NCBI GenBank assembly: GCA_017631725.1
Contig: JAGBSS010000164.1
Location: 1 to 5,642 of the forward strand
DNA length: 5,642 bases
Reading direction: 5' to 3'
DNA from: Clostridia bacterium
Lineage (GTDB): Bacteria > Bacillota > Clostridia > Christensenellales > Borkfalkiaceae
Part shown: positions 1 through 5,642 of the stretch, in pieces
How the letters are laid out: each line of letters starts with the position of its first letter
Position numbering within the stretch: the first letter of the stretch is position 1
Notes under the pieces: generated by a model
Seen by the model: only the letters and a program-made list of their open reading frames with translations
Database searches by the model: none
Told to the model about the DNA's origin: nothing
Translations under genes and position numbers: made by a program

Positions 1-23
1 AATATAAAAGGGAGGTAATAAAA

Positions 24-200
24 ATGGCAAGATATGTAGCAATTGTGTGGTTTAAAAATGGTACAAAACGAGAATCGGGAAGTACTGATAATAGAGCATA
101 TGCGGAAAAAATGGGCGCTCAAATGTATGAACAAGCAATGAGAACTGCTGTTAGTGATATTTTTAAGCCAACGAGATATGAAGTTGTTGAAAAAAAATAA
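24..200 (+). CDS. Small hypothetical protein, 58 aa
   Basis: This is a 58-codon frame from ATG 24 to TAA 198-200. A strong ribosome binding site (GGAGGT, 11-16) lies 7 bases upstream, and a strong terminator follows within 30 bases, so it looks like a genuine short gene or the last gene of an operon entering from the left. I do not recognise the family. The protein begins with a likely beta strand (RYVAIVWF, residues 3-10) and a short basic/polar turn. A probable amphipathic helix follows (about residues 23-46, rich in Ala, Met, Glu and Gln), then a second short strand (RYEVVEKK, 51-58). There is no signal peptide, membrane segment, cysteine or metal motif. The strand-helix-strand pattern suggests a small soluble cytoplasmic protein; no function can be assigned. 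Its promoter is outside the window. Confidence 0.72.
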   Translation: MARYVAIVWFKNGTKRESGSTDNRAYAEKMGAQMYEQAMRTAVSDIFKPTRYEVVEKK

Positions 201-225
201 TGACAGCTTTTTTGTAAGTGAAAGA

Positions 226-265
226 CAAAAAAACACTCATCTTTTTGATGGGTGTTTTTGTTTTT
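226..265 (+). terminator. Rho-independent terminator after the 58-aa gene
   Basis: The arms 229-241 and 247-259 form a 13-bp stem with a 5-T loop (242-246), followed after one G by a T run (261-265). The only non-Watson-Crick pair is T237 opposite G251, which is a U-G wobble in + strand RNA but an A-C mismatch in the opposite strand. The hairpin therefore looks selected for + strand transcription and ends the small gene at 24-200. Confidence 0.88.
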
Positions 266-289
266 GGGGTTGTGCTTTGGCATAACTCT

Positions 290-459
290 CGAACTGAAAG
301 TTCGCTACGTTCTTACGTGCTCAAACAGACGGGCAAAGTGTTGGCGCAAAGTCGCCAACGCCCTATCAGGTAAATTTTAGCAAACTTTATGGATTTACTA
401 ACCTTTGCAAAAGACGTTTTCTTAAACGTTATAATAGAACAAGGGAAAATATCTTGTTC
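290..459 (+). other. Cluster of short hairpins, possible structured RNA or dispersed repeat
   Basis: This non-coding stretch holds successive inverted repeats: 290-295/299-304 (6 bp, 3-nt loop); 306-310/315-319 (5 bp including a U-G); 331-334 plus 340-346 with 353-359 plus 360-363 (11 bp, GC-rich, 5-nt left bulge, 6-nt loop); 380-384/404-408 (5 bp, long loop); 413-419/424-430 (about 7 bp, TTCTT-type loop with an end G-U); and 437-443/453-459 (7 bp, 9-nt loop). No convincing gene, ribosome binding site or promoter was found for it. It lies between two terminators (226-265 and 515-547). The 331-363 element is clearly more GC-rich than its surroundings. It could be a small RNA, a dispersed palindromic repeat, or the decayed remains of a mobile element; the sequence alone does not decide, and strand assignment is tentative. 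Confidence 0.4.
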
Positions 460-514
460 CGTTTCGACAAATTCAGTAAAAATAGACGTAGTTAACAAAT
501 AGATTAATTTTAAT

Positions 515-547
515 AAAAAAGCATCAACTTTTCGGTTGGTGCTTTTA
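515..547 (+). terminator. Terminator-like hairpin without a coding gene upstream
   Basis: The arms 517-528 and 535-546 form a 12-bp stem with a 6-nt loop (529-534) and a short T run. T524 pairs with G539 as a U-G wobble only in + strand RNA, so the hairpin probably serves a + strand transcript. The nearest + strand gene (24-200) already has its own terminator, so this one may end a non-coding RNA from 266-515 or catch read-through. A T-rich tail also exists on the - strand, so bidirectional action is possible. From 548 to 650 I see only AT-rich spacer. Confidence 0.7.
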
Positions 548-650
548 TGCTTGCAAATAACCTTAAGTTTCACACATAAAAGGACTATATTTTGCAAATT
601 ATTGTATATTATTCTATTTTTCATTTATATAATAAGTTTTGTTTAATCTA

Positions 651-679
651 TTGACTTTAGACTATATAACTTGTATAAT
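651..679 (+). promoter_or_regulatory. Sigma-A promoter of the riboswitch-ATPase unit
   Basis: The -35 box TTGACT (651-656) and a perfect -10 box TATAAT (674-679) are separated by exactly 17 bases. Transcription should begin near 684-687, which is where the riboswitch P1 stem begins. Promoter strength therefore looks constitutive, with control left to the leader RNA. Confidence 0.92.
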
Positions 680-683
680 AAAA

Positions 684-773
684 GCAATGAGGAGTAGTTG
701 GCGGGCAACCGTAACTAAATCGCTAGCACAAACCTTTTAGGTTTCGGTTTAGTTTTAAACAGCAAGATCATGC
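684..773 (+). promoter_or_regulatory. yybP-ykoY family manganese riboswitch (aptamer)
   Basis: The leader matches the yybP-ykoY pattern. P1 is formed by AUGA (687-690) with UCAU (768-771), extended by G684-C773 and C685-G772 around a bulged A686. The conserved L1 segment GGAGUAG is at 691-697. A short helix (701-704 with 709-712) is capped by a GCAA tetraloop (705-708). The P3 leg has an outer stem 713-719/748-754, an internal loop (720-729 beginning UCG, opposite CGG 745-747), and an inner stem 730-734/740-744. The conserved AGCAAGA (761-767) precedes the 3' side of P1. The family binds Mn2+ at the L1-L3 contact and controls Mn2+ exporters, including P-type ATPases; this is established knowledge. 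The optional P4 hairpin is absent or minimal. The P1 3' strand is reused by the terminator at 765-794, so Mn2+ binding should turn transcription on. Confidence 0.92.
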
Positions 774-794
774 TATTTTAGTGTGGTCTTTTTT
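765..794 (+). terminator. Riboswitch expression platform: conditional terminator
   Basis: The arms 765-773 and 781-789 form 9 pairs, including three G-U wobbles, around a 7-nt loop (774-780), followed by the T run 789-794. The 5' arm overlaps the 3' strand of riboswitch P1 (768-773) and part of the conserved AGCAAGA. Aptamer P1 and this terminator therefore cannot form together. The arrangement predicts termination without metal and read-through into the ATPase gene when Mn2+ is bound. Confidence 0.88.
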
Positions 795-834
795 ATTTAA
801 CTAATACTAATTTAAATAAAAATAAAGGAGCAAA

Positions 835-3519
835 ATGACAGAACATTCAAAAAACATTCAAGACGTTATCTCTTATTTTGAAACGGATGAAGTTAACGGG
901 CTAACTTTAGAACAAGTTAGTGTAAAAGCACAAAAGTACGGCCCTAACAAACTTAAAGAAAGAAAGAAAAAAAGTCCGTTCGTTAAGTTTTTAGAGCAGT
1001 TTAAAGACGTTATGATTATAATTCTTTTAATTGCCGCCGCCGTTTCTCTTGGCGTTGCCATTTACGACGGACTATCACACGGATTTAACACTATTGAACT
1101 TATAGAGCCATTTTTAATTCTTGCCATTGTCTTAATAAACGCAATAATGGGCGTTGTTCAGGAAAGCAAAGCGGAAAAGGCGTTAGATGCCCTTAAAAAC
1201 ATGTCTGCCCCGCACGCAAGGGTTATTCGTGGCGGAGTGGAAAAAATTATAATGTCTTCTGAACTTGTTCCGGGCGATATAATAAAACTTGAAGCAGGCG
1301 ATTTTGTCCCCGCCGATGCAAGGCTGATTAAAAGCGTAAACCTTAAGTCAGAAGAATCGGCTTTAACGGGAGAATCTGTTCCATCAGAAAAAGATGCCAA
1401 TGCCATTGTAAAGGAAAAAGCACCAATTGGCGATAGAACAAATATGGTATTTTCCGGTTGCTCTATAACATACGGAACGGCCATTGCCGTTGTCACCGCC
1501 ACGGGTATGAATACCGAAATGGGCAAAATTGCAAATATTTTAGCAGGCGAACAGGAAACTAAAACTCCCCTTCAACAAAAACTTGCTAAACTTGGCAAAA
1601 CGCTTGGTATTATAGTTTTAGGCATTTGCCTTGTTATGCTTGTAGTTCAAATTATCAGAGATGGAACGGGCTTTAACAATATTATTGGCTCTTTTATGTC
1701 GGCAATATCTTTAGCCGTATCGGCAATTCCAGAAGGCTTGCCCGCAGTTGTCACTATAGTTTTATCTATCGGCGTGCAATGTATGGTTAGAAAAAACGCA
1801 ATAATAAAAAGACTTCCTGCAGTTGAAACGCTTGGAAGTGCTTCGGTAATATGTTCTGATAAAACGGGAACTTTAACACAAAACAGAATGACGCTTGTTA
1901 AAACTTATATAGATGGCGGTGAAATTATAGATTTTAACGGCAATGCAAACGAACAAACCTACAAAATGCTTTGCTTTGGTAGCCTTTGTTGCGATGGCAA
2001 GGTAGTTTTTGAAAACGGCATAGAAAAACACATTGGCGACCCAACTGAAACGGCTATTGTTTTAGCAGCACACAAAGTTGGTGGAATTCAAGACCAACTT
2101 AACCTAAATAGCCCAAGAGTTGCCGAACTCCCCTTTGATTCTGATAGAAAACTTATGACAACCGTAAATTTAATAAACGGAAAGCCTGTAGCAATAGTAA
2201 AAGGCGCATTTGACGTTATTGCTAAAAGAACGGTTAAAGGGGAAGTTGAAAAGGCTAAAATTGCCTGCGATGAAATGAGCAAAAACGCACTTCGTGTTCT
2301 TGCTATAGCGTATAAAGAATTAAACGAAATTCCTTCTACCCCAACCTTTGAAGAACTTGAAAACGGGCTTACCTTTATGGGATTAGTTGGCATGATAGAC
2401 CCACCAAGACCAGAGTGCAAGAAAGCAGTTGAAGTATGCAAAATGGCAGGAATAAAGCCTGTTATGATAACGGGCGACCACATAGTCACTGCAACGGCTA
2501 TTGCAAAAGAACTTGGCATTTACGTAGAAGGCGACAAGGCAATAACAGGCGAAATGTTAGATGAAATGAGCGACGAAGAATTAGATAGAGAAGTTAGAAA
2601 CATCTCCGTCTACGCAAGAGTCTCACCTGAGAACAAAATAAGAATAGTAAAAGCATGGCAGAAAAAAGGTGAAGTCGTTTCTATGACGGGCGATGGTGTA
2701 AACGATGCACCTGCCCTAAAAGCCGCCGATATTGGTTGCGCAATGGGCATTACGGGAACGGACGTTGCAAAAGGTGCTGCAGATATGACTCTTACCGATG
2801 ATAACTTTGCTACCATTGTAGATGCCGTAAAAGAAGGTAGAGGCATTTTTGAAAACATTAGAAAAGTTGTTGGGTTTTTACTTTCAACTAACCTTGCAGA
2901 GGTTTTAGTTGTGTTTATATCCACTATACTTTTAGGATCTATTGCAGGCCTTGGCAATCCATTTATTCCAATACAACTACTTTGGATAAATTTAGTTACC
3001 GATTCTCTCCCCGCCATTGCCCTTGGTATGGAAGCAGTTGAAAAAGACGTTATGAACCATAAACCAAAGCCTAAAAACGAAAGTTTGTTTGCTAATGGTC
3101 TTGGCTCTAAAATTGCACTTAACGGCATTTTATTAACCATTACAACCCTTTCTGCATACCTTTTAGGTGCTTACGTAATGAAAGATGCTTTTGGTTTAAA
3201 TCACACCGCTGGTAGCACTATGGCGTTTATGGTTTTAGCAGTTAGCCAACTTGTTCAAGCAATAAATATGAGAAGTTCTCACTCGGTATTTAAAGTTGGA
3301 TTGTTTTCTAATAAAACTATAAACATTTCCCTTTTAGTTTGCCTTTCATTAACGGCATTTGTCTTATTTGTACCAGGCGTGGTTAGTGTATTTGGTATGA
3401 CAACCTTAAATTGGTATATGTATTTAATAGGTCTTGGCTTATCAATTTTACCCCTTTTAATTGTAGAAATTGCAAAGGCCGTTGGGTTTATTAAATCACA
3501 TAAAACAAACAAAAAATAA
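835..3519 (+). CDS. P2A-type Ca2+/Mn2+ transporting ATPase, probable Mn2+ exporter
   Basis: This 894-residue protein has full family length and is intact. It should pump divalent cations out of the cytoplasm, driven by ATP. In order it shows an N-terminal cation-ATPase domain (about 5-50), TM1-2 (57-79, 88-109), an actuator domain with TGES (178-181), TM3-4 (256-275, 284-313) with PEGLP (299-303), the phosphorylation motif DKTGT (Asp342), nucleotide-binding motifs GDPTE (401-405) and KGAFD (456-460), DPPR (522-525), TGD (546-548), the hinge GDGVND (619-624), and TM5-10 (about 678-881). SERCA-type ion ligands appear at Glu300 (TM4), Asn686 and Glu689 (TM5), and Asn719, Thr722 and Asp723 (TM6). 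The TM8 position of SERCA Glu908 is Gln805. Pure homology would say calcium pump; the upstream manganese riboswitch argues for Mn2+ export, perhaps of both ions. The ATG at 835 is set by AAGGAG (825-830), with only 4 bases between. The gene is monocistronic, between the leader and a terminator. Confidence 0.95.
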   Translation: MTEHSKNIQDVISYFETDEVNGLTLEQVSVKAQKYGPNKLKERKKKSPFVKFLEQFKDVMIIILLIAAAVSLGVAIYDGLSHGFNTIELIEPFLILAIVLINAIMGVVQESKAEKALDALKNMSAPHARVIRGGVEKIIMSSELVPGDIIKLEAGDFVPADARLIKSVNLKSEESALTGESVPSEKDANAIVKEKAPIGDRTNMVFSGCSITYGTAIAVVTATGMNTEMGKIANILAGEQETKTPLQQKLAKLGKTLGIIVLGICLVMLVVQIIRDGTGFNNIIGSFMSAISLAVSAIPEGLPAVVTIVLSIGVQCMVRKNAIIKRLPAVETLGSASVICSDKTGTLTQNRMTLVKTYIDGGEIIDFNGNANEQTYKMLCFGSLCCDGKVVFENGIEKHIGDPTETAIVLAAHKVGGIQDQLNLNSPRVAELPFDSDRKLMTTVNLINGKPVAIVKGAFDVIAKRTVKGEVEKAKIACDEMSKNALRVLAIAYKELNEIPSTPTFEELENGLTFMGLVGMIDPPRPECKKAVEVCKMAGIKPVMITGDHIVTATAIAKELGIYVEGDKAITGEMLDEMSDEELDREVRNISVYARVSPENKIRIVKAWQKKGEVVSMTGDGVNDAPALKAADIGCAMGITGTDVAKGAADMTLTDDNFATIVDAVKEGRGIFENIRKVVGFLLSTNLAEVLVVFISTILLGSIAGLGNPFIPIQLLWINLVTDSLPAIALGMEAVEKDVMNHKPKPKNESLFANGLGSKIALNGILLTITTLSAYLLGAYVMKDAFGLNHTAGSTMAFMVLAVSQLVQAINMRSSHSVFKVGLFSNKTINISLLVCLSLTAFVLFVPGVVSVFGMTTLNWYMYLIGLGLSILPLLIVEIAKAVGFIKSHKTNKK

Positions 3520-3527
3520 CCAAACTT

Positions 3528-3558
3528 AAAGGAACTATCTTTTTGATAGTTCTTTTTT
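3528..3558 (+). terminator. Rho-independent terminator of the ATPase gene
   Basis: The arms 3528-3539 and 3545-3556 form a 12-bp stem, with G3531-T3553 as the one wobble, and a 5-T loop (3540-3544). The run of T at 3553-3558 completes an intrinsic terminator 8 bases after the stop codon. Confidence 0.9.
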
Positions 3559-3579
3559 AATAAAATTATTTGAAACGGC

Positions 3580-3608
3580 TTTACTAAAAAATTTTTATGT
3601 TGTATAAT
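3580..3608 (+). promoter_or_regulatory. Probable sigma-A promoter of nagB
   Basis: A perfect TATAAT at 3603-3608 is preceded, at 17-bp spacing, by TTTACT (3580-3585), a 4-of-6 match to the -35 box. Transcription should begin near 3615, leaving a leader of about 40 bases. No convincing NagR-type operator was seen. Confidence 0.72.
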
Positions 3609-3654
3609 ATAGAAAATTAACATAAATCATATAATTTTTAAGGAGTAAATAAAT

Positions 3655-4440
3655 ATGAAATTAATTATCAATCCAAATTACGATGGAATGTGCGAATGGG
3701 CAGCAAACCATATTGCAGATGCTATTAATAACCACAAAGAAAATCGTCCTTTCGTTTTAGGTCTTCCAACCGGCTCTTCTCCACTTGGCGTTTACAAAAG
3801 GCTTATTGAAATGAACAAAGCAGGAAAAGTAACCTTTAAAAACGTTGTCACTTTTAATATGGACGAATACGTTGGCTTACCAAAAGACCACGACCAAAGT
3901 TATTGGTATTTTATGCACGATAATTTCTTTAACCATATTGATATTCCAAGAGAAAACATTAACATTTTAGATGGTATGGCACAGGATTTAGAAGCAGAAT
4001 GTGCAAAATATGAAGAAAAAATTGCATCTTACGGCGGAATAGATTTATTTATGGGCGGTAGCGGTGTAGACGGGCACATTGCCTTTAACGAACCATTTAC
4101 TTCTCTTACTTCCAGAACGGGTGTAAGGGCTTTAACAGAAGACACCATTATCGTTAACTCTCGTTTCTTTGGGTACGACGTTAATAAAGTTCCAAAAACT
4201 GCTCTTTCCGTTGGCGTTGGTACAGTTTGCGATTCTAAACAAGTTATGCTTTTAATTAGTGGCCACAACAAGGCACGTGCTCTTCGCCATTGTGTAGAAG
4301 GCGGTGTAGACCACGCTTGGACCATTAGTGCATTACAATTACACAAAGATGGCGTTATCGTTTGCGATGAGGCTGCTTGTGGCGAATTGAAAGTAGACAC
4401 CTATAAATACTTTAAAGAAATTTGCAAAAACGAAAAATAA
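3655..4440 (+). CDS. nagB: Glucosamine-6-phosphate deaminase (NagB)
   Basis: This 261-residue cytoplasmic enzyme converts glucosamine 6-phosphate and water to fructose 6-phosphate and ammonium, linking amino-sugar use to glycolysis. It aligns almost without gaps to E. coli NagB (266 aa) from memory: the phosphate-binding LGLPTGSSP loop (35-43), [10 protein letters not shown] (67-76), the [11 protein letters not shown] motif (137-147) and an SRFF segment (169-172). The catalytic residues correspond to Asp70, Asp139, His141 and Glu146. Residues used by the E. coli GlcNAc-6-phosphate allosteric site are mostly changed (R158 to Gly156, K160 to Arg158, T161 to Ala159), while the C-terminal Tyr254 equivalent (Tyr252) is kept; allosteric activation is therefore doubtful. 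AAGGAG (3640-3645) lies 9 bases before the ATG. The gene stands alone, between its own promoter and terminator, without nagA or a PTS gene in view. Confidence 0.97.
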   Translation: MKLIINPNYDGMCEWAANHIADAINNHKENRPFVLGLPTGSSPLGVYKRLIEMNKAGKVTFKNVVTFNMDEYVGLPKDHDQSYWYFMHDNFFNHIDIPRENINILDGMAQDLEAECAKYEEKIASYGGIDLFMGGSGVDGHIAFNEPFTSLTSRTGVRALTEDTIIVNSRFFGYDVNKVPKTALSVGVGTVCDSKQVMLLISGHNKARALRHCVEGGVDHAWTISALQLHKDGVIVCDEAACGELKVDTYKYFKEICKNEK

Positions 4441-4457
4441 GTTTTAATTAACCTTTT

Positions 4458-4492
4458 AAAGCACTAACCACACGGTTGGTGCTTTAATTTTT
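4458..4492 (+). terminator. Rho-independent terminator of nagB
   Basis: The arms 4458-4469 and 4474-4485 form a 12-bp stem with a 4-nt loop (ACAC, 4470-4473), followed by AATTTTT. T4465 pairs with G4478 as a U-G wobble only in + strand RNA, consistent with ending nagB. Its 3' arm is identical over 13 bases (4473-4485) to 533-545 of the upstream orphan terminator. Confidence 0.9.
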
Positions 4493-4532
4493 ATAAAAAT
4501 TAATATTTTGCCCTATTTTTTAAAAAAAACTA

Positions 4533-4563
4533 TTGACTCTCCCCCAAGGGGAGATATTATAAT
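4533..4563 (+). promoter_or_regulatory. MerR-type over-spaced promoter with dyad operator
   Basis: TTGACT (4533-4538) and a perfect TATAAT (4558-4563) are separated by 19 bases instead of 17. The spacer contains the dyad TCTCCCC-CAA-GGGGAGA (4538-4544 and 4548-4554), centred on 4546. A 19-bp spacer with a dyad between the boxes is the hallmark of MerR-family activator promoters, in which the ligand-bound dimer untwists the DNA to realign the boxes. The promoter lies directly before the merR-type gene at 4591, so that regulator very probably binds here and controls itself and the gene behind it. Start of transcription is expected near 4570. Confidence 0.92.
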
Positions 4564-4590
4564 AACTATTGTAATAGCAAGGGGAAAATT

Positions 4591-5400
4591 ATGCTTAAAA
4601 TTGGTCAATTTTCTAAATATGCAAAAACTACCATAAAAACGTTAAGGCACTACGATAAAATAGGGCTTTTAAAGCCTGCAATGATAGATGCCGATTCTCG
4701 CTATCGCTATTACTCTATAGACCAATTAGAAACCATACGCCTTATTTCAACCTATAAAAAGGCGGGAATACCAAACGATATAATTTTTAAAATTATTCAC
4801 CTTGGAGAAAATGAAACGGAACTTTTAAATGCACAAAAACAAGTGCTTTTTAAAAGAGCTAAAGAAATTGAAAAGGCTTTGGCACAAATAGATGGGTTAA
4901 TTGATAAAAAGCCATCGCAAAACTATTCGGCAGAGATTAAAAGGGTGGAAAAAAGGCTTGTTTACTGTTGCCGTGGATATATTGCAAGCACGGAAAACAT
5001 ACACGACTTTGTAAAAACTTGCACGCAAGAACTTTTTAAAACCAACCCCGATGTTAAGTTTTCAGAGCCAGATTATTGTTGTGTAATTTACCCTGACGAC
5101 TGCTATAGAGAATCTAACGTTTTTATTGAATACGCACAGTCGGTTGACCGTGTTGGGGTAGATACCGAAGTTTTAAAGTTTAAGGAAATTAAACCAATTA
5201 CTGCCATAAGCGTTTTACACCACGGCAGTTACGATACCTTGCAAGATGCATATCTTTACGCAATTAATTGGGCAAGCGAAAACGGATACGAATTAGAAGG
5301 CGAGCCAAGGGAAAGATATATAAACGGCAAGTGGAACGTTAAAAAAGAACAAGATTGGCTTACAGAATTACAGTTCCCTATTAAGGAGAAAAACAAATGA
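4591..5400 (+). CDS. MerR-family regulator with GyrI-like (BmrR-type) effector domain
   Basis: This 269-residue protein is close to BmrR in size and layout. The N-terminal winged helix-turn-helix is clear (residues 1-70: KIGQFSKYAKTTIKTLRHYD, then GLL, and the wing SRYRYYS at 36-42). A dimerising coiled coil follows (about 76-106), then a GyrI-like effector-binding domain (about 113-265) with the family patterns HHGSYDTL (210-217), NGYELEGEPRE (231-241) and a terminal TELQFPI (258-264). By family knowledge this domain binds hydrophobic, often cationic, small molecules; Glu259 is at about the place of the drug-contacting acidic residue of BmrR, though I could not align it. Six cysteines sit in the domain (126, 127, 144, 163, 164, 171). 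The ATG at 4591 follows a GGGG-rich ribosome site (AAGGGG, 4579-4584) by 6 bases. The gene overlaps the next by ATGA, so the regulator and membrane protein form one operon. The inducer is unknown. Confidence 0.93.
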   Translation: MLKIGQFSKYAKTTIKTLRHYDKIGLLKPAMIDADSRYRYYSIDQLETIRLISTYKKAGIPNDIIFKIIHLGENETELLNAQKQVLFKRAKEIEKALAQIDGLIDKKPSQNYSAEIKRVEKRLVYCCRGYIASTENIHDFVKTCTQELFKTNPDVKFSEPDYCCVIYPDDCYRESNVFIEYAQSVDRVGVDTEVLKFKEIKPITAISVLHHGSYDTLQDAYLYAINWASENGYELEGEPRERYINGKWNVKKEQDWLTELQFPIKEKNK

Positions 5401-5642
5401 TAATTTATTACGTACTTTTAGCCGTTTCTATTATTTTAATAGTTTTAAAAAGTTCGCTTTACAATGCCTTTGCGAAAAAGACTTTACCAACCTTAAAAGA
5501 TATTTTTGCATTTAATTCTATTAGTTATTTTATTGCGGCGTTTATTGGATTTATTGTATTCTTACTTTCCGTTAAAACCATTTCCTTGCCAACAATTTTG
5601 TGTGCTATAGGTTATGCCGTTATAGTGTTTTCATTACAAACC
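5397..5642 (+). CDS. Integral membrane protein, 5' part; possible DMT/EamA-type transporter
   Basis: The frame starts at ATG 5397, overlapping the TGA of the regulator (5398-5400), and is open to the window end (82 codons, no stop). AAGGAG at 5383-5388 lies inside the end of the regulator gene, 8 bases before the ATG, so the two genes are probably translationally coupled. The visible part is very hydrophobic, with likely membrane segments at about residues 2-18, 41-58 and 63-80, separated by a basic loop (LKSSLYNAFAKKTLPTLKD, 17-35). The start and loop resemble DMT/EamA-like small-molecule transporters, but too little is visible for a firm family call. Its place behind a BmrR-like regulator under an inducible promoter suggests an efflux or uptake protein for the compound that the regulator senses. 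Confidence 0.75.
   Translation, partial: MIIYYVLLAVSIILIVLKSSLYNAFAKKTLPTLKDIFAFNSISYFIAAFIGFIVFLLSVKTISLPTILCAIGYAVIVFSLQT

Noticed and set aside
248..373. Open frame of 41 codons on the + strand through the GC-richer hairpins
   Set aside because: Its ATG lies inside the right arm of the terminator 226-265 and has no ribosome site. The open frame is probably a by-product of the structured repeat-like DNA.
430..435. Perfect TATAAT within the hairpin cluster, a possible promoter for a small RNA ending near 547
   Set aside because: No acceptable -35 box at 16-18 bp; the best (TTGCAA, 405-410) is 19 bp away with 4 of 6 matches. It is too weak to annotate.
313..624. Open frame of about 103 codons on the - strand
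   Set aside because: It runs across the terminator hairpin 515-547 and several stems of the hairpin cluster, has no good ribosome site and reads like translated non-coding DNA. It was not called a gene.
873..3140. Several long antisense open frames within the ATPase gene
   Set aside because: They are overlaps of a strongly supported coding gene with every P-type ATPase motif in frame. None has a ribosome site or recognisable domain.
835..3519. Naming the pump mgtA or a Mg2+ importer
   Set aside because: The TM4-TM6 ligands follow the SERCA/Ca2+ pattern and the leader is a manganese riboswitch, not a Mg2+ M-box type. A Mg2+ importer label is not supported.
3613..3638. AT-rich inverted repeat (AAAATTA / TAATTTT) between the nagB promoter and its ribosome site
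   Set aside because: The arms are only A and T with a 12-base gap and do not resemble a known NagR or GntR operator. Chance is likely in such AT-rich DNA.

Overview
The window looks like a chromosomal segment of a low-GC Gram-positive bacterium (Bacillota, probably a clostridial or gut-type lineage). The evidence is AT-rich DNA with strong AAGGAG-type ribosome binding sites, consensus sigma-A promoters with 17-bp spacing, short U-tailed terminators after almost every gene, and proteins of Firmicutes type. TGG encodes Trp and TGA is used as a stop, so the standard bacterial code applies. No phage gene, transposase, CRISPR array, tRNA or rRNA was seen. All genes lie on the + strand.

Layout: (1) 24-200 is a 58-residue protein of unknown function, followed by a terminator (226-265). 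(2) 266-650 is a gene-poor stretch. Its first half (about 290-459) is a run of short perfect hairpins closed by another terminator (515-547), possibly an untranslated structured RNA or a dispersed repeat. From 548 to 650 I see only AT-rich DNA. (3) 651-3558 is one self-contained unit: a consensus promoter, a yybP-ykoY-type manganese riboswitch that starts at or next to the transcription start, an overlapping terminator, a P-type (P2A) Ca2+/Mn2+ ATPase of 894 residues, and its terminator. The riboswitch implies that the pump exports Mn2+, although homology alone would label it a calcium pump. (4) 3580-4492 is a monocistronic nagB (glucosamine-6-phosphate deaminase) with its own promoter and terminator. 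(5) 4533 to the end is a MerR-type autoregulated operon. Its promoter has a 19-bp spacer filled by a 7+7 dyad. It is followed by a BmrR-like MerR regulator with a GyrI-like ligand-binding domain, and then, by a 4-base ATGA overlap, the start of a membrane protein that runs off the window (probably a DMT/EamA-type transporter).

The three complete units look functionally independent: metal export, amino-sugar use, and ligand-induced efflux. Two of them carry their regulation visibly in the DNA, as a transcriptional ON riboswitch and a MerR over-spaced promoter. The least explained part is the hairpin cluster at 290-546.
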